Assembly (NCBI RefSeq): GCF_000253155.1
Contig: NC_015291.1
Span: 1,893,001 to 1,957,000 of the forward strand
Source of the DNA: Streptococcus oralis Uo5
Lineage (GTDB): Bacteria; Bacillota; Bacilli; Lactobacillales; Streptococcaceae
Direction: 5' to 3'
DNA length: 64,000 nt
Position 1 is the first letter of the stretch; each line of letters begins with the position of its first letter. The notes under the pieces were generated by a model. It was not told where the DNA came from. It did no database searches and was given only the letters and a program-made list of their open reading frames with translations. Positions 47,950 to 59,525 of the stretch are shown here, piece by piece. The position numbers and the translations under genes are program-made.

Positions 47950-48053
47950 ACCTTACCTCCTTACATATAGAGTTCTATTATACCACGAAAATCAAAATTT
48001 TTCTTGTTCTCTTTATAGCTTCAAAGAGTAAAACCGTTTTCATTTCAGCTAAC

Positions 48054-48089
48054 TTTCCTTCAGCTATTTCAAGGAAAATATGGTATAAT
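48054..48089 (+). promoter_or_regulatory. extended -10 promoter of the S4-domain gene and recF
   Basis: TGGTATAAT (48081-48089) is an extended -10 element 20 bases before the ATG. A TTTCCTT/AAGGAAA inverted repeat (48054-48060 with 48071-48077) sits at the -35 position and could be a regulatory site. Confidence 0.55.
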
Positions 48090-48109
48090 ACCAAAGATTG
48101 AGGTGAATT

Positions 48110-48472
48110 ATGGAATACAAATTATTTGAAGAATTTATTACGCTCCAAGCCCTCCTAAAAGAGCTTGGAATTATACAAAGCGGCGGTGCTATTAAATCCT
48201 TTCTAATGGAGCATCAAGTTTACTTTAATGGTGAATTAGAAAATAGACGTGGGAAAAAAATTCGTGTTGGAGATACGATTGACATTCCTGATTTAAAGAT
48301 TGACATCACCTTGACAAAACCAAGTTTTAAAGAGCAAGAAGAATATCAAGCAGATAAGATTGAGAAAGAGCGAATTGCTAAACTTGTCAAAGAGATGAAT
48401 AAAGGTGTCAAGAAACGAAAAACTTCTTCATCGACTATCACCAAACAATCTCCACGTTTTCCAGGAAGATAA
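48110..48472 (+). CDS. yaaA: S4-domain RNA-binding protein, YaaA/RlbA-like
   Basis: The 120-residue protein has an S4 RNA-binding domain (residues about 8-65: [24 protein letters not shown], then [18 protein letters not shown]) and a basic C-terminal tail. YaaA (RlbA) lies beside recF in many Firmicutes and has been tied to ribosome assembly. GAGGTG precedes the ATG, and recF starts two bases after its stop, so the two are co-translated. Confidence 0.88.
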   Translation: MEYKLFEEFITLQALLKELGIIQSGGAIKSFLMEHQVYFNGELENRRGKKIRVGDTIDIPDLKIDITLTKPSFKEQEEYQADKIEKERIAKLVKEMNKGVKKRKTSSSTITKQSPRFPGR

Positions 48473-48474
48473 CC

Positions 48475-49572
48475 ATGTGGCTCCAACATTTAACAATTAA
48501 AACCTTTCGAAACTACAAAGAGGCAAAAATTGATTTTAATCCAAAATTAAACGTCTTTCTAGGTCAAAATGCACAAGGAAAAACTAATATTCTAGAAGCA
48601 ATCTATTTCTTGGCCTTGACACGTAGTCATAGGACTCGTACAGATAAAAATCTCATTCATTTTGATAACGAGCAACTCCGTCTTTCTGGCTTGCTACAGA
48701 AAAAAACAAGCTCTATCCCTCTAGAAATTGATTTAACACCAAAAGGGCGTGTGACTAAGGTCAATTACTTAAAACAAGCTCGCCTATCAGACTACATTGG
48801 ACATATGAATGTTGTCCTCTTCGCACCTGAAGATCTCCAACTAATTAAAGGAGCGCCTTCTGTCCGTCGAAAGTTTATAGACATCGAACTGGGACAAATT
48901 AAACCAATCTACTTGTCAGACTTGTCAAACTATAACCATATACTCAAGCAAAGAAATACTTACCTAAAATCCAGTCAAAAGATTGACGAAACATTTCTGT
49001 CGGTCTTAGATGATCAGTTAGTAGAGTATGGATGTCGCGTCATAAGGCATCGTATAAAATTCATTAAAGACCTAGAGAAATTTGGTCAAAAAAAACACTT
49101 AGAAATTTCAAATAAATTAGAAGAGTTGTCAATATCTTATCAATCATCTGTCAACTTCACTGATGAAGAACAGCTAACAAGTTCTTTTAAAATGGCTTTA
49201 GAGAAAAGCAGATCAAGAGATTTGTTCAAAAAGAATACTGGTGTTGGCCCTCATCGAGATGACATTACTTTCTATATCAATGCTATTGATGCTAGTTTTG
49301 GAAGTCAAGGTCAACATCGTAGTCTTGTACTTTCTGTCAAACTAGCAGAGATTGAGCTAATGGAAAGTATTACCAACGAGTCTCCAATACTCTTGCTTGA
49401 CGATGTTATGAGCGAACTTGACAACACACGGCAACTAAAATTACTAGAAACCATTTCTCAATCTATCCAGACCTTTATCACAACAACAAGTTTAGACCAC
49501 TTACAAAACTTGCCAGAAAACCTTAGTATCTTCAATATTCAAAACGGTAAAATTTCTGTAAATCAAACTTGA
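48475..49572 (+). CDS. recF: DNA replication and repair protein RecF
   Basis: The 365-residue SMC-like ATPase begins [17 protein letters not shown] and has Walker [10 protein letters not shown], the signature [16 protein letters not shown] and Walker [14 protein letters not shown]. RecF with RecO and RecR loads RecA at gaps. It follows yaaA by two bases and ends at a bidirectional terminator shared with guaB. Confidence 0.96.
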   Translation: MWLQHLTIKTFRNYKEAKIDFNPKLNVFLGQNAQGKTNILEAIYFLALTRSHRTRTDKNLIHFDNEQLRLSGLLQKKTSSIPLEIDLTPKGRVTKVNYLKQARLSDYIGHMNVVLFAPEDLQLIKGAPSVRRKFIDIELGQIKPIYLSDLSNYNHILKQRNTYLKSSQKIDETFLSVLDDQLVEYGCRVIRHRIKFIKDLEKFGQKKHLEISNKLEELSISYQSSVNFTDEEQLTSSFKMALEKSRSRDLFKKNTGVGPHRDDITFYINAIDASFGSQGQHRSLVLSVKLAEIELMESITNESPILLLDDVMSELDNTRQLKLLETISQSIQTFITTTSLDHLQNLPENLSIFNIQNGKISVNQT

Positions 49573-49585
49573 CAACTTTGTAAAC

Positions 49586-49620
49586 AAAAAAGAACTCCTG
49601 AAAATTAGGAGTTCTTTTTT
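49586..49620. terminator. bidirectional terminator between recF and guaB
   Basis: A perfect 14-bp stem (49586-49599 with 49607-49620) with flanking A and T runs serves both convergent genes. Confidence 0.92.
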
Positions 49621-49625
49621 ACTTC

Positions 49626-51183
<1,558 letters not shown>

Positions 51184-51203
51184 TTATATTTATGATAGAA
51201 ATC

Positions 51204-51245
51204 ATAAAAAAACTATCCCTGTGAACCTATGGAAGAGATAGTTTT
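51204..51245 (-). terminator. terminator of trpS
   Basis: AAACTATC pairs with GATAGTTTT across a long loop, followed by a T-run on the minus strand, just after the trpS stop codon. Confidence 0.7.
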
Positions 51246-51264
51246 ATGATTCATATTTTATCTA

Positions 51265-52290
51265 TTATTTAAAATAATTTAGTCCCATTGCTTTCTTAAC
51301 TTCAGATAAAGTTTGCCCCGCAACTTCACGCGCTTTCTCACTATCTTTTTGAAGCATATTGTACACTTCTCCCATATCCTGAGCAAATTCGATACGGCGC
51401 TCACGAATAGGACCAAGTTCGCGTTCAAGTATTTCGAGTAGATAGCGTTTCGTCTTCACATCACCAAGACCACCACGTTGATAGTGTTCTTTCATCTCTG
51501 CAATTTCTTGAGCATCTTCTGGACGACCAAACACATCTAGATAATGGAAAACCATATTTCCTTCAATCTTACCTGGATCCTCCACTCGAATATGGTCCGG
51601 ATCAGTATACATACTCATGACTTTTTTACGCAACGTATCCGCATCATCAGCTAGATAAATACCATTATTAAGGGATTTAGACATTTTAGCATTTCCATCT
51701 AAACCAGGCAAACGTCCTGCTCTCTCATTTTCTGGATAAATACCTTCTGGTTCGACCAAGACCTCACAGTTATATGCGTTATTAAAGGAGCGAACAATTT
51801 CACGAGTTTGCTCAATCATTGGTTTCTGATCTGTTCCAACAGGAACATAATTAGCCTTGAAGGCAGTAATATCTGCTGCTTGCGCAATAGGATAAACCAA
51901 AAATCCTGTCGGAATACTTTCTCCAAAACCTTTTTGAGCAATCTCTGTTTTTACTGTCGGATTCCGTTCCAAACGAGCTAGTGACACCAAATTCATATAG
52001 TACATAGACAGCTCAGCCAACTCTGGAATCTGACTTTGAATAAAGATAGTTGATTTACTTGGATCTAATCCAACTGCTAAGTAATCTAAGGCAACATTCC
52101 CAATCGATTCTACAATCGTTTGAGGATCTTTGGCGTGATCTGTCAATGCTTGTTGGTCCGCCAAAAAAACAAACATCTCATACTTGTCTTCTTCCTGCAG
52201 TAATACTCTATTTTTAAGACTCCCAACATAATGTCCAATATGCAGTTTTCCTGTTGGGCGATCTCCTGTTAAAATAATGGGTTTCGTCAT
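51265..52290 (-). CDS. trpS: tryptophanyl-tRNA synthetase
   Basis: The 341-residue class I synthetase has the HIGH motif in [14 protein letters not shown] and the KMSKS motif in [11 protein letters not shown]. It charges tRNA-Trp. It is monocistronic with an extended -10 promoter (TGCTATAAT, -10 at 52319-52324). The short leader leaves no room for a T-box. It is divergent from the ABC-F gene. Confidence 0.96.
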   Translation of the reverse strand: MTKPIILTGDRPTGKLHIGHYVGSLKNRVLLQEEDKYEMFVFLADQQALTDHAKDPQTIVESIGNVALDYLAVGLDPSKSTIFIQSQIPELAELSMYYMNLVSLARLERNPTVKTEIAQKGFGESIPTGFLVYPIAQAADITAFKANYVPVGTDQKPMIEQTREIVRSFNNAYNCEVLVEPEGIYPENERAGRLPGLDGNAKMSKSLNNGIYLADDADTLRKKVMSMYTDPDHIRVEDPGKIEGNMVFHYLDVFGRPEDAQEIAEMKEHYQRGGLGDVKTKRYLLEILERELGPIRERRIEFAQDMGEVYNMLQKDSEKAREVAGQTLSEVKKAMGLNYFK

Positions 52291-52318
52291 TTTTTTCTCC
52301 TTCGAAATGGTCTCTTCA

Positions 52319-52455
52319 ATTATAGCATTTTTTTGTTAAAATAACAGAAAATTATTTAAATCAAACAACTAACTCTTTGTAAATAAACCTGTAAACTTAA
52401 TTGACACAAAATTGACAAAGAAAAATTTGAATATTTCTCTCTTTTCTAGTAGAAT
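52319..52455. promoter_or_regulatory. divergent promoters of trpS and the ABC-F gene
   Basis: On the minus strand TATAAT (52319-52324) with TGC before it serves trpS. On the plus strand TTGAAT (52427-52432) and TAGAAT (52450-52455), 17 bases apart, serve the ABC-F gene. Two TTGACA copies at 52401-52406 and 52412-52417 lie upstream. Confidence 0.65.
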
Positions 52456-52484
52456 AAGTATATTACACATATAGGAGAAAAACA

Positions 52485-54107
52485 TTGCTTACAGTATCTG
52501 ATGTTTCACTACGTTTTAGTGATCGCAAACTTTTTGATGATGTCAATATCAAATTTACAGAAGGAAATACTTATGGATTAATTGGTGCTAATGGTGCCGG
52601 AAAATCAACCTTTTTAAAAATTTTAGCTGGTGATATCGAACCTACAACTGGCCACATCTCTCTTGGTCCAGATGAACGTCTCTCTGTTCTTCGTCAAAAT
52701 CACTTTGACTATGAAGATGAACGTGCAATCGATGTCGTCATTATGGGAAATGAAAAACTTTATAGCATCATGAAGGAAAAAGATTCTATCTACATGAAGG
52801 AAGATTTTTCAGATGAAGATGGTGTGCGTGCTGCCGAACTCGAAGGTGAATTTGCCGAACTTGGAGGTTGGGAGGCAGAGAGTGAGGCGTCTCAACTACT
52901 TCAAAATCTTAATATTCCAGAAGAATTGCACTATCAAAACATGAGCGAATTAGCCAATGGTGAAAAAGTGAAGGTTCTCCTTGCTAAAGCCTTATTTGGT
53001 AAACCAGATGTTCTTCTCTTGGACGAGCCAACCAACGGTTTGGATATACAGTCTATTACTTGGCTAGAAGACTTCTTGATTGACTTTGATAACACTGTTA
53101 TCGTGGTATCTCATGACCGCCACTTCTTAAACAAAGTATGTACCCACATGGCCGACCTTGACTTTGGAAAAATCAAACTCTATGTCGGAAACTATGACTT
53201 CTGGAAAGAATCTTCTGAGCTCGCTGCTAAATTGCTAGCAGACCGTAATGCCAAGGCAGAAGAAAAAATCAAGCAATTGCAAGAATTCGTTGCTCGATTC
53301 TCTGCTAATGCTTCTAAGTCAAGACAGGCAACGTCTCGTAAAAAAATGCTTGACAAGATTGAATTAGAAGAGATTGTGCCATCTAGTCGTAAATATCCAT
53401 TTATCAACTTTAAAGCAGAACGTGAGATTGGTAATGATCTCTTGACAGTAGAAAATCTAACTGTAAAGATTGATGGTGAAACCATCCTAGACAATATTAG
53501 TTTTATCTTGCGTCCAGGTGATAAGACAGCTCTTATTGGACAAAATGACATTCAAACGACTGCATTAATTCGTGCAATTATGGGTGACATCGACTATGAA
53601 GGAACTGTCAAGTGGGGAGTTACTACTAGCCGTTCTTACTTGCCAAAAGACAACTCGGCTGATTTTGCAGGAGGAGAGTCAATCCTTGACTGGTTGCGTC
53701 AATTTGCAAGTAAAGAAGAAGATGACAATACCTTCCTACGTGGTTTCCTTGGTCGTATGCTCTTTTCTGGAGATGAGGTTAACAAACCTGTAAACGTCTT
53801 GTCAGGGGGAGAAAAAGTACGTGTCATGCTTTCAAAACTCATGCTCTTGAAATCAAATGTCCTTGTACTTGATGATCCAACAAATCACTTGGATTTGGAA
53901 TCTATCTCAAGCTTGAACGATGGATTGAAAAACTTTAAAGAATCAATCATCTTTGCCAGTCATGACCACGAGTTTATCCAAACTTTGGCAAACCATATCA
54001 TTGTTTTGTCTAAGAATGGCGTGATAGATCGTATCGATGAAACCTATGATGAATTCCTAGAAAATGCAGAAGTACAAGCAAAAGTTAAAGAACTTTGGAA
54101 AGACTAA
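52485..54107 (+). CDS. ABC-F family ATPase (YkpA/YbiT-like)
   Basis: The 540-residue protein has two ABC modules joined by a linker and no membrane span, the ABC-F layout of ribosome-associated factors. NBD1 has a normal Walker A (GANGAGKST), a variant signature (LANGEKVK) and Walker B VLLLDEPTNGLD. NBD2 has signature LSGGEKVRVMLSK and VLVLDDPTNHLD. Its Walker A reads GQNDIQTTAL, with no Lys or second Gly, which appears to be a subfamily feature. It starts with TTG at 52485 after AGGAG. The probable role is translation quality control; no resistance function is implied. Confidence 0.88.
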   Translation: MLTVSDVSLRFSDRKLFDDVNIKFTEGNTYGLIGANGAGKSTFLKILAGDIEPTTGHISLGPDERLSVLRQNHFDYEDERAIDVVIMGNEKLYSIMKEKDSIYMKEDFSDEDGVRAAELEGEFAELGGWEAESEASQLLQNLNIPEELHYQNMSELANGEKVKVLLAKALFGKPDVLLLDEPTNGLDIQSITWLEDFLIDFDNTVIVVSHDRHFLNKVCTHMADLDFGKIKLYVGNYDFWKESSELAAKLLADRNAKAEEKIKQLQEFVARFSANASKSRQATSRKKMLDKIELEEIVPSSRKYPFINFKAEREIGNDLLTVENLTVKIDGETILDNISFILRPGDKTALIGQNDIQTTALIRAIMGDIDYEGTVKWGVTTSRSYLPKDNSADFAGGESILDWLRQFASKEEDDNTFLRGFLGRMLFSGDEVNKPVNVLSGGEKVRVMLSKLMLLKSNVLVLDDPTNHLDLESISSLNDGLKNFKESIIFASHDHEFIQTLANHIIVLSKNGVIDRIDETYDEFLENAEVQAKVKELWKD

Positions 54108-54117
54108 ATAAGACTTC

Positions 54118-54148
54118 AAAACTCAGTTGGGGTAACCAACTGAGTTTT
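54118..54148 (+). terminator. terminator after the ABC-F gene
   Basis: A 13-bp perfect stem (54118-54130 with 54136-54148) with a 5-base loop and a terminal T-run. Confidence 0.88.
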
Positions 54149-54168
54149 CTATCATTCTACGAGGTAAC

Positions 54169-56721
54169 ATGAAATCATTTTTTAAAACATATTGGACCTA
54201 TTTTGTTTCTTTCATCATTCCTTTAGTAATTATGACCGGAGTATACCTAATTCAAGGTATCTACTGGAATAGCAATACATCTCCACTATTAGGAGACGGT
54301 TTCCATCAATACGTTATTTTTGATGTAGCTTTACGAAATATTCTACATGGAAATGGCAGTTTGTTTTACACCTTTACAAGTGGCCTCGGACTGAATTTCT
54401 ATGCTCTATCTAGTTATTACTTGGGTAGTTTTCTTTCACCCCTAGTTTACTTTTTTAATCTGTCAAATATGCCAGATGCTGTCTATCTGACCACTCTATT
54501 AAAATTTGGATTGATTGGTCTGTCAACCTTCTTTAGTTTGAACAGATTATTTAAAGATATCCCAAAATTTTTAAAACTTACCTTATCTACTTCCTATGCT
54601 TTAATGAGCTTCACTGTCAGTCAGTTAGAGATTAAAAACTGGCTAGATGTTTTTATCTTGATTCCTTTAATTATAACTGGTTTACACCTACTTATAACAC
54701 AAAAGAAGCGCCTACTATACTTTACAAGTTTGTCAATCTTATTTATTCAAAATTATTATTTTGGGTATATGACAGCATTGTTTCTTATTTTCTGGTATCT
54801 CTGCCAAATTTCTTGGGACTTTAAAACTCGAAAATCATCTTTTCTTGATTTTGTTGTTACCTCCTTTTTAGCTGGAATGGCTAGTTTGATTATGACTCTT
54901 CCTACACTGTTTGATTTACAAACTCATGGGGAGAAGTTAACTGCCATCACAAAATTAAAAACAGATAGTAGCTGGTATCTGGATATTTTCGCAAAACAAT
55001 TCATTGGATCTTTTGATACAACTAAGTATGGATCTATACCAATGATTTTTGTTGGATTGCTTCCTTTTATTTTGACCATTCTATTTTTCACAATAAAATC
55101 CATAAAGTTTCACGTGAAACTTACCTATGCAATTTTTTTCACTTTTTTAATAACAAGCTTTTATATAGAGGCCCTCGATTTATTTTGGCAAGGGATGCAT
55201 ACCCCAAATATGTTTTTACATCGCTATGCTTGGATCTTTTCTACTCTGTTAATTTATACTGCAGCAGAAGTCTTAAATCGCCTGAAAGAACTGAAACTCT
55301 GGAATCTATTTGTCTCACTTTTTCTTGTACTAATAGGATTTTTGGCTACTGTCTATTTTAAATCACACTATTCTTTTTTAACTGATTTGAATATCCTACT
55401 CACTCTTGAATTTCTACTAGTTTATGCTCTTTTACTTCTTACAGTCATTAAAAAATTTATCTCTGTAAATCTATTTGCAATCCTTTTGTCTTTATTTATA
55501 ACAGCTGAGATAAGCTTAAATGCTTCATCTCAAATGGAAGGAATAGCTAAAGAATGGGCCTTTGCTTCTCGTAACGCCTATAATAGAGATATCACCGCTA
55601 TGGAATCCATTCTAACCCAAATTGACAATCCATTTACACGTACTGAAAAACTGCAAATTCAGACTGGAAATGACAGTATGAAATTTAACTACAATGGAAT
55701 CTCTCAATTTTCGTCTGTACGAAATCGCTCAGCTAGCACTAGTTTAGATAAACTGGGATTCAAATCCTCTGGAACCAACCTCAATCTCCGTTATGCAAAT
55801 AACAGCCTTTTAGCAGACAGTTTATTTGGAATCCAGTACAATATTTCTGAAACTTCACTTGATAAGTATGGCTTTCAAGAGATTTATCAAAAGGATCATT
55901 TAACCTTATATAAAAATCAACTCTCTTTACCCATTGCCTTTGCCACTCAATCTATTTACACTGATGTAAACTTTAACAATCACACTCTAGATAATCAGGC
56001 TTTATTTATAAACCAGCTTGCTAATCTCAACTTAGATTACTTCTCCCAAATAACATATGATAAAACAGATAATTCTGAAGGTTTAACCAGCATCACAGGT
56101 TCTGCGAATGAAGATGCAAAGATTGATTATCAAATTGAGGTTCCTCAAAATAGTCAAGTATATCTCTCTTTTTCAAATCTTCATTTTACAAACGATAAGC
56201 AAAAGAAAGTTGATATCCTTGTCAACGGTAAAAAGAAGACTTTTACAACTGACAATGCATTTAATTTCTTTAATTTGGGTTATACTGAAGAACAAAAAAC
56301 TTTCAATATCAGTGTTAGTTTCCCTGGGAATTCTCAGGTGTCATTTGAATCTCCGACCTTCTATCGTTTAGATACTCAGTCTCTTACTGAGGCAATTCAA
56401 AAGATTAAAGAACAACCTGTAGAAGTATCCACCTCTAAAAATAAAGTCTTTGCTGCATATGAAGTAAAACAAGATACCTCTATTTTCTTCACAATTCCTT
56501 ATGACAAAGGTTGGTCTGCATACCAAGATGGGAAAAAACTTGAAATCAAGCAGGCTCAAACCGGTTTTATGAAAGTTGATGTTCCAAAGGGAAAAGGCAC
56601 CATTACACTTTCCTTTATCCCCAATGGTTTTGTTATTGGAGCAGCCTGCTCAGTAACTGCCCTTCTTCTTTTTGGGATCTATAATCACAGACGAAATTTA
56701 TCTAAGACAGAAAAAGATTGA
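54169..56721 (+). CDS. YfhO-family membrane protein, GT-C glycosyltransferase-like
   Basis: The 850-residue protein has about twelve membrane spans in its first 470 residues, a large extracytoplasmic region, and a final span near residue 825 (GFVIGAACSVTALLLFGIY). The motif PLLGDGFHQYVIFD after the first span and YFFNLSN fit the YfhO (DUF6541/GT-C) family. B. subtilis YfhO glycosylates lipoteichoic acid, so a wall-polymer glycosylation role is plausible but unproven. It follows the ABC-F gene behind a terminator, with GAGG before the ATG. Confidence 0.8.
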   Translation: MKSFFKTYWTYFVSFIIPLVIMTGVYLIQGIYWNSNTSPLLGDGFHQYVIFDVALRNILHGNGSLFYTFTSGLGLNFYALSSYYLGSFLSPLVYFFNLSNMPDAVYLTTLLKFGLIGLSTFFSLNRLFKDIPKFLKLTLSTSYALMSFTVSQLEIKNWLDVFILIPLIITGLHLLITQKKRLLYFTSLSILFIQNYYFGYMTALFLIFWYLCQISWDFKTRKSSFLDFVVTSFLAGMASLIMTLPTLFDLQTHGEKLTAITKLKTDSSWYLDIFAKQFIGSFDTTKYGSIPMIFVGLLPFILTILFFTIKSIKFHVKLTYAIFFTFLITSFYIEALDLFWQGMHTPNMFLHRYAWIFSTLLIYTAAEVLNRLKELKLWNLFVSLFLVLIGFLATVYFKSHYSFLTDLNILLTLEFLLVYALLLLTVIKKFISVNLFAILLSLFITAEISLNASSQMEGIAKEWAFASRNAYNRDITAMESILTQIDNPFTRTEKLQIQTGNDSMKFNYNGISQFSSVRNRSASTSLDKLGFKSSGTNLNLRYANNSLLADSLFGIQYNISETSLDKYGFQEIYQKDHLTLYKNQLSLPIAFATQSIYTDVNFNNHTLDNQALFINQLANLNLDYFSQITYDKTDNSEGLTSITGSANEDAKIDYQIEVPQNSQVYLSFSNLHFTNDKQKKVDILVNGKKKTFTTDNAFNFFNLGYTEEQKTFNISVSFPGNSQVSFESPTFYRLDTQSLTEAIQKIKEQPVEVSTSKNKVFAAYEVKQDTSIFFTIPYDKGWSAYQDGKKLEIKQAQTGFMKVDVPKGKGTITLSFIPNGFVIGAACSVTALLLFGIYNHRRNLSKTEKD

Positions 56722-56743
56722 CCAATTCTTTGGTCAATCTTTT
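56712..56743. terminator. bidirectional terminator between the YfhO and YhgE genes
   Basis: A 14-bp stem (56712-56725 with 56730-56743) with a 4-base loop and A/T runs at both sides lies between two convergent genes. Confidence 0.9.
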
Positions 56744-59397
56744 TAATCTTCTTCCATTTTCTTAGGTTGATAAGCTAGCATACCTAAAGCAGCAAAGAAA
56801 GCTAGTGTTATAATAAGGAAAATTACTTGGTGATGAATATTTCCTGTCATAGAGATTGTTTGTCGTAAACCTGATACAGAGTAACTCATTGGTAACCAAG
56901 GATTGACACCTTTAAAGAAATCATTTGTCAAAGCAAGAGGATAGGTCCCTGCACTTGATGCTAACTGTAATAAAAGTAAAATAAGAGAGAAGAAAGCTCC
57001 AATACGGCTATTCCAAGTTGTTAAAGCTGTCACCATAGACATGAAAGCTAAACTTGTGATTATAATTAGAATCAAGGTCCTCATCTCATGGTTCGCAGTC
57101 AATCCAATAAGACGGACACCTCCATAAACTAAAACACCTGCTAAGACAGCGATAATCCCATTTATTTCAGAGCGAGACTTCAACCAAGCCCAGCGGCTCT
57201 CTGGATGACGTCCAGAAGGCAACTTAGCAAAAATCATATTAGTAGATATAGCAGCAACAAAAAGAGCAACTGATATCATATAAGGAGCCATGGCAATCCC
57301 ATTTACAGGAACTTGATCATTGTCTGTTTTTGAGAGAACTAGAGGATCAGATAATGTTTCTGCATTTTCAGATTCTGTTGAAGCTGATTTGAGTTGATTG
57401 TTAGCATTGCCTAATCCTTGTCCTAATGAATCAACTCCTATCTGTAAATCTTCAAGACTAGAGGTTAAGGTTGTTCCACCTTCTGCTAGTTTTCCAGCAC
57501 CATCTGCAATCTTCATAGCACCACTTCCTAGTTTGGATGCTGCAGAAAGTAACTGTGTTGATTTGTCTGTTAATTGACCAGAGCCAAATTGTAATTTAGT
57601 AATACCTGCTATCAGCTCTGGGCTCTTATTATTCAATTGAGCAGAACCAGTTGACAAGCTTTCTATACCTGATACTAATTCTGGAGCTTTTCCAGCTAAC
57701 GCATCTACTCCAGCTGTCAAGCTTGATGTATTTTCTGTCAACTTACTTGATCCAGAAACTAATTGTTCTAGACTAGTTGTTAAACTTACATTCTTTTCAC
57801 TTAGTTGATTCGCACCTATAGAAATAGTATCCAGTCCTTTAGTATAGTTTACAACTCCTTTTTCAATTGACTGACTTCCAGGAACTAACTGATTGTCTAC
57901 AGTAGTTTGAAATTTTGTAAATCCATTTGACAATGTTGTCAAGGAGCTAGATGCTACAGGTAAGAGTTGATTTGCTTTCGTCTGTACATCAGATAGATTG
58001 GTTACTTGTTGTTCTGAATTCTCTATACTTTCTTTCAATCCTCCTACTGTTGTTAAAATTGTTTTTGCTGACTCAATAGTAGAATTAGAATTTTTAGAAA
58101 TAGCTTCTGTCAGTTCTTTCTTTTGTTCCTCTGTGAGAGATTGATAAGTAACTGTTGATTGAAGGTTCGCAAGAGTTTTTTCTTGTTCTGTCTGACTTTT
58201 AGTCACAATATCCTGAGCAAGAGTTGTTAGATTTGGCAAAGCTTCTGACAATGTACTTTTCAGTTGAGTATTATCTGATATTGTAAGAGCTTGTAATGTT
58301 TTATTTAGTTCTCCTAGGCTAGTTGCCAATTGCGCTATTTCTTCATTTTGTTGAGATGAGGACTCTAATTGGCTTGAAATTTCTTTAATTCCAGTATTTA
58401 ATTGTTCCATTCCATCTCTTAGTGTATCTGATTGATTGGATAATTGACTTGTTCCGTTAGAAAGTTCTTTCACACTACTTGTATATGCATTTACACCAAC
58501 TGAAAATTGATTGAGACCTGTGTCCAATTGTGAAACCCCACCTGTATAGGACTTTATACCTGTATTTAACTGATTTACACCTGTCACCAACTCGGGAGTT
58601 TTTGAAGCTAATTGACCAAGTCCAGTGTCAACTTGTGAGACAGCATTTGTATAACTTTGTAAACCACTATTAAAAGTTCCTAAACCAATATGTAATTGCT
58701 CTATAGCAGACACATAGCTAGATAAGCCTTTTGTAAATTGATCCGCTCCATTTGAAAAAGTTACAGTTGAATTAGCTAGAGTATTAAGATTTGTCGTCAA
58801 CGTTTGACTTCCCGTCACCAACTGATTGGCTCCATTAGCCAATTGTTCACTTCCATCATCTGCTTTATTTATTCCAGACTTCAAATCATTCATTTTTTGG
58901 AATAGTAACTTGGTATATGTTTCAGTTACATTCGTAGAGACGGTTTGTTTTAATTGCGTCATTGCAGAATCACTCATCTTACTTGCAATAAAGCTATGCC
59001 CACTTGACGTCTGATAATCAATCTGCATCTGTTCAGGATGATTCGTTAGGATAGAAGTAGCTTTTTCAGATAGGTCGCTTGGTAATGTTACCACCATATA
59101 GTAGTCACCATCTTCTAGTCCTTTTTCCCCTTCCTCTTCATTAACAAAGTGAAAATCTAAAGCCTTATTTTCTTTTAAATTAGACACCATGTCTTCACCT
59201 ATTGTCATCGTCTGTCCATTATAAGAAGCTTCCTTATCTTTATTGACAACTGCCACAGGTAACTCCGATACTTGACCATATGGATCCCACATAGATGATA
59301 AAAAAATGATATTATATAAAGCTGGAATGAGAGAAATCCCTATCATTACAATGATAAAGGTCGGTTTTTTAAATATTGCTTTCCATTCTTTAAACAT
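56743..59397 (-). CDS. YhgE/Pip family membrane protein
   Basis: The protein of about 884 residues has one N-terminal span, a long extracellular region with many repeated short helices of the type LxTGxxQLxxG (about residues 180-690), and about five C-terminal spans. This is the YhgE/Pip (phage infection protein) family, related to ABC-2-type exporters and to type VII secretion-associated EsaA. I place the start at 59397, because AAGGAGGAGAC precedes it; the upstream in-frame ATG at 59418 would include that site. It is divergent from a TetR gene with two similar palindromic sites between, so it is probably repressed by that regulator. Function in streptococci is unknown. Confidence 0.85.
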   Translation of the reverse strand: MFKEWKAIFKKPTFIIVMIGISLIPALYNIIFLSSMWDPYGQVSELPVAVVNKDKEASYNGQTMTIGEDMVSNLKENKALDFHFVNEEEGEKGLEDGDYYMVVTLPSDLSEKATSILTNHPEQMQIDYQTSSGHSFIASKMSDSAMTQLKQTVSTNVTETYTKLLFQKMNDLKSGINKADDGSEQLANGANQLVTGSQTLTTNLNTLANSTVTFSNGADQFTKGLSSYVSAIEQLHIGLGTFNSGLQSYTNAVSQVDTGLGQLASKTPELVTGVNQLNTGIKSYTGGVSQLDTGLNQFSVGVNAYTSSVKELSNGTSQLSNQSDTLRDGMEQLNTGIKEISSQLESSSQQNEEIAQLATSLGELNKTLQALTISDNTQLKSTLSEALPNLTTLAQDIVTKSQTEQEKTLANLQSTVTYQSLTEEQKKELTEAISKNSNSTIESAKTILTTVGGLKESIENSEQQVTNLSDVQTKANQLLPVASSSLTTLSNGFTKFQTTVDNQLVPGSQSIEKGVVNYTKGLDTISIGANQLSEKNVSLTTSLEQLVSGSSKLTENTSSLTAGVDALAGKAPELVSGIESLSTGSAQLNNKSPELIAGITKLQFGSGQLTDKSTQLLSAASKLGSGAMKIADGAGKLAEGGTTLTSSLEDLQIGVDSLGQGLGNANNQLKSASTESENAETLSDPLVLSKTDNDQVPVNGIAMAPYMISVALFVAAISTNMIFAKLPSGRHPESRWAWLKSRSEINGIIAVLAGVLVYGGVRLIGLTANHEMRTLILIIITSLAFMSMVTALTTWNSRIGAFFSLILLLLQLASSAGTYPLALTNDFFKGVNPWLPMSYSVSGLRQTISMTGNIHHQVIFLIITLAFFAALGMLAYQPKKMEED

Positions 59398-59410
59398 GTC
59401 TCCTCCTTTT

Positions 59411-59428
59411 TTAAACATATTGTCTAAA
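59411..59428. promoter_or_regulatory. putative TetR operator O1
   Basis: AACATATTGTCTAA here closely matches GACATATAGTCTA at 59489-59503. It lies just before the ribosome binding site of the YhgE-type gene, downstream of a TATAAT (59444-59449, minus strand). Confidence 0.6.
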
Positions 59429-59488
59429 ATTTTGATATAATAGATTATACATAAAAAAATTCAAATTACAAGGTAAAAAATATTTTTT

Positions 59489-59503
59489 TAGACATATAGT
59501 CTA
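59489..59503. promoter_or_regulatory. putative TetR operator O2
   Basis: TAGACATATAGTCTA is an inverted repeat (TAGAC/GTCTA) 22 bases before the TetR start codon. With O1 it suggests repression of both divergent genes. Confidence 0.6.
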
Positions 59504-59525
59504 TTTTTGTGTACAAGGAGGAATT

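Noticed and set aside
52291..52318. T-box leader before trpS
   Set aside because: The extended -10 lies about 30 bases from the start codon, leaving no space for a T-box.
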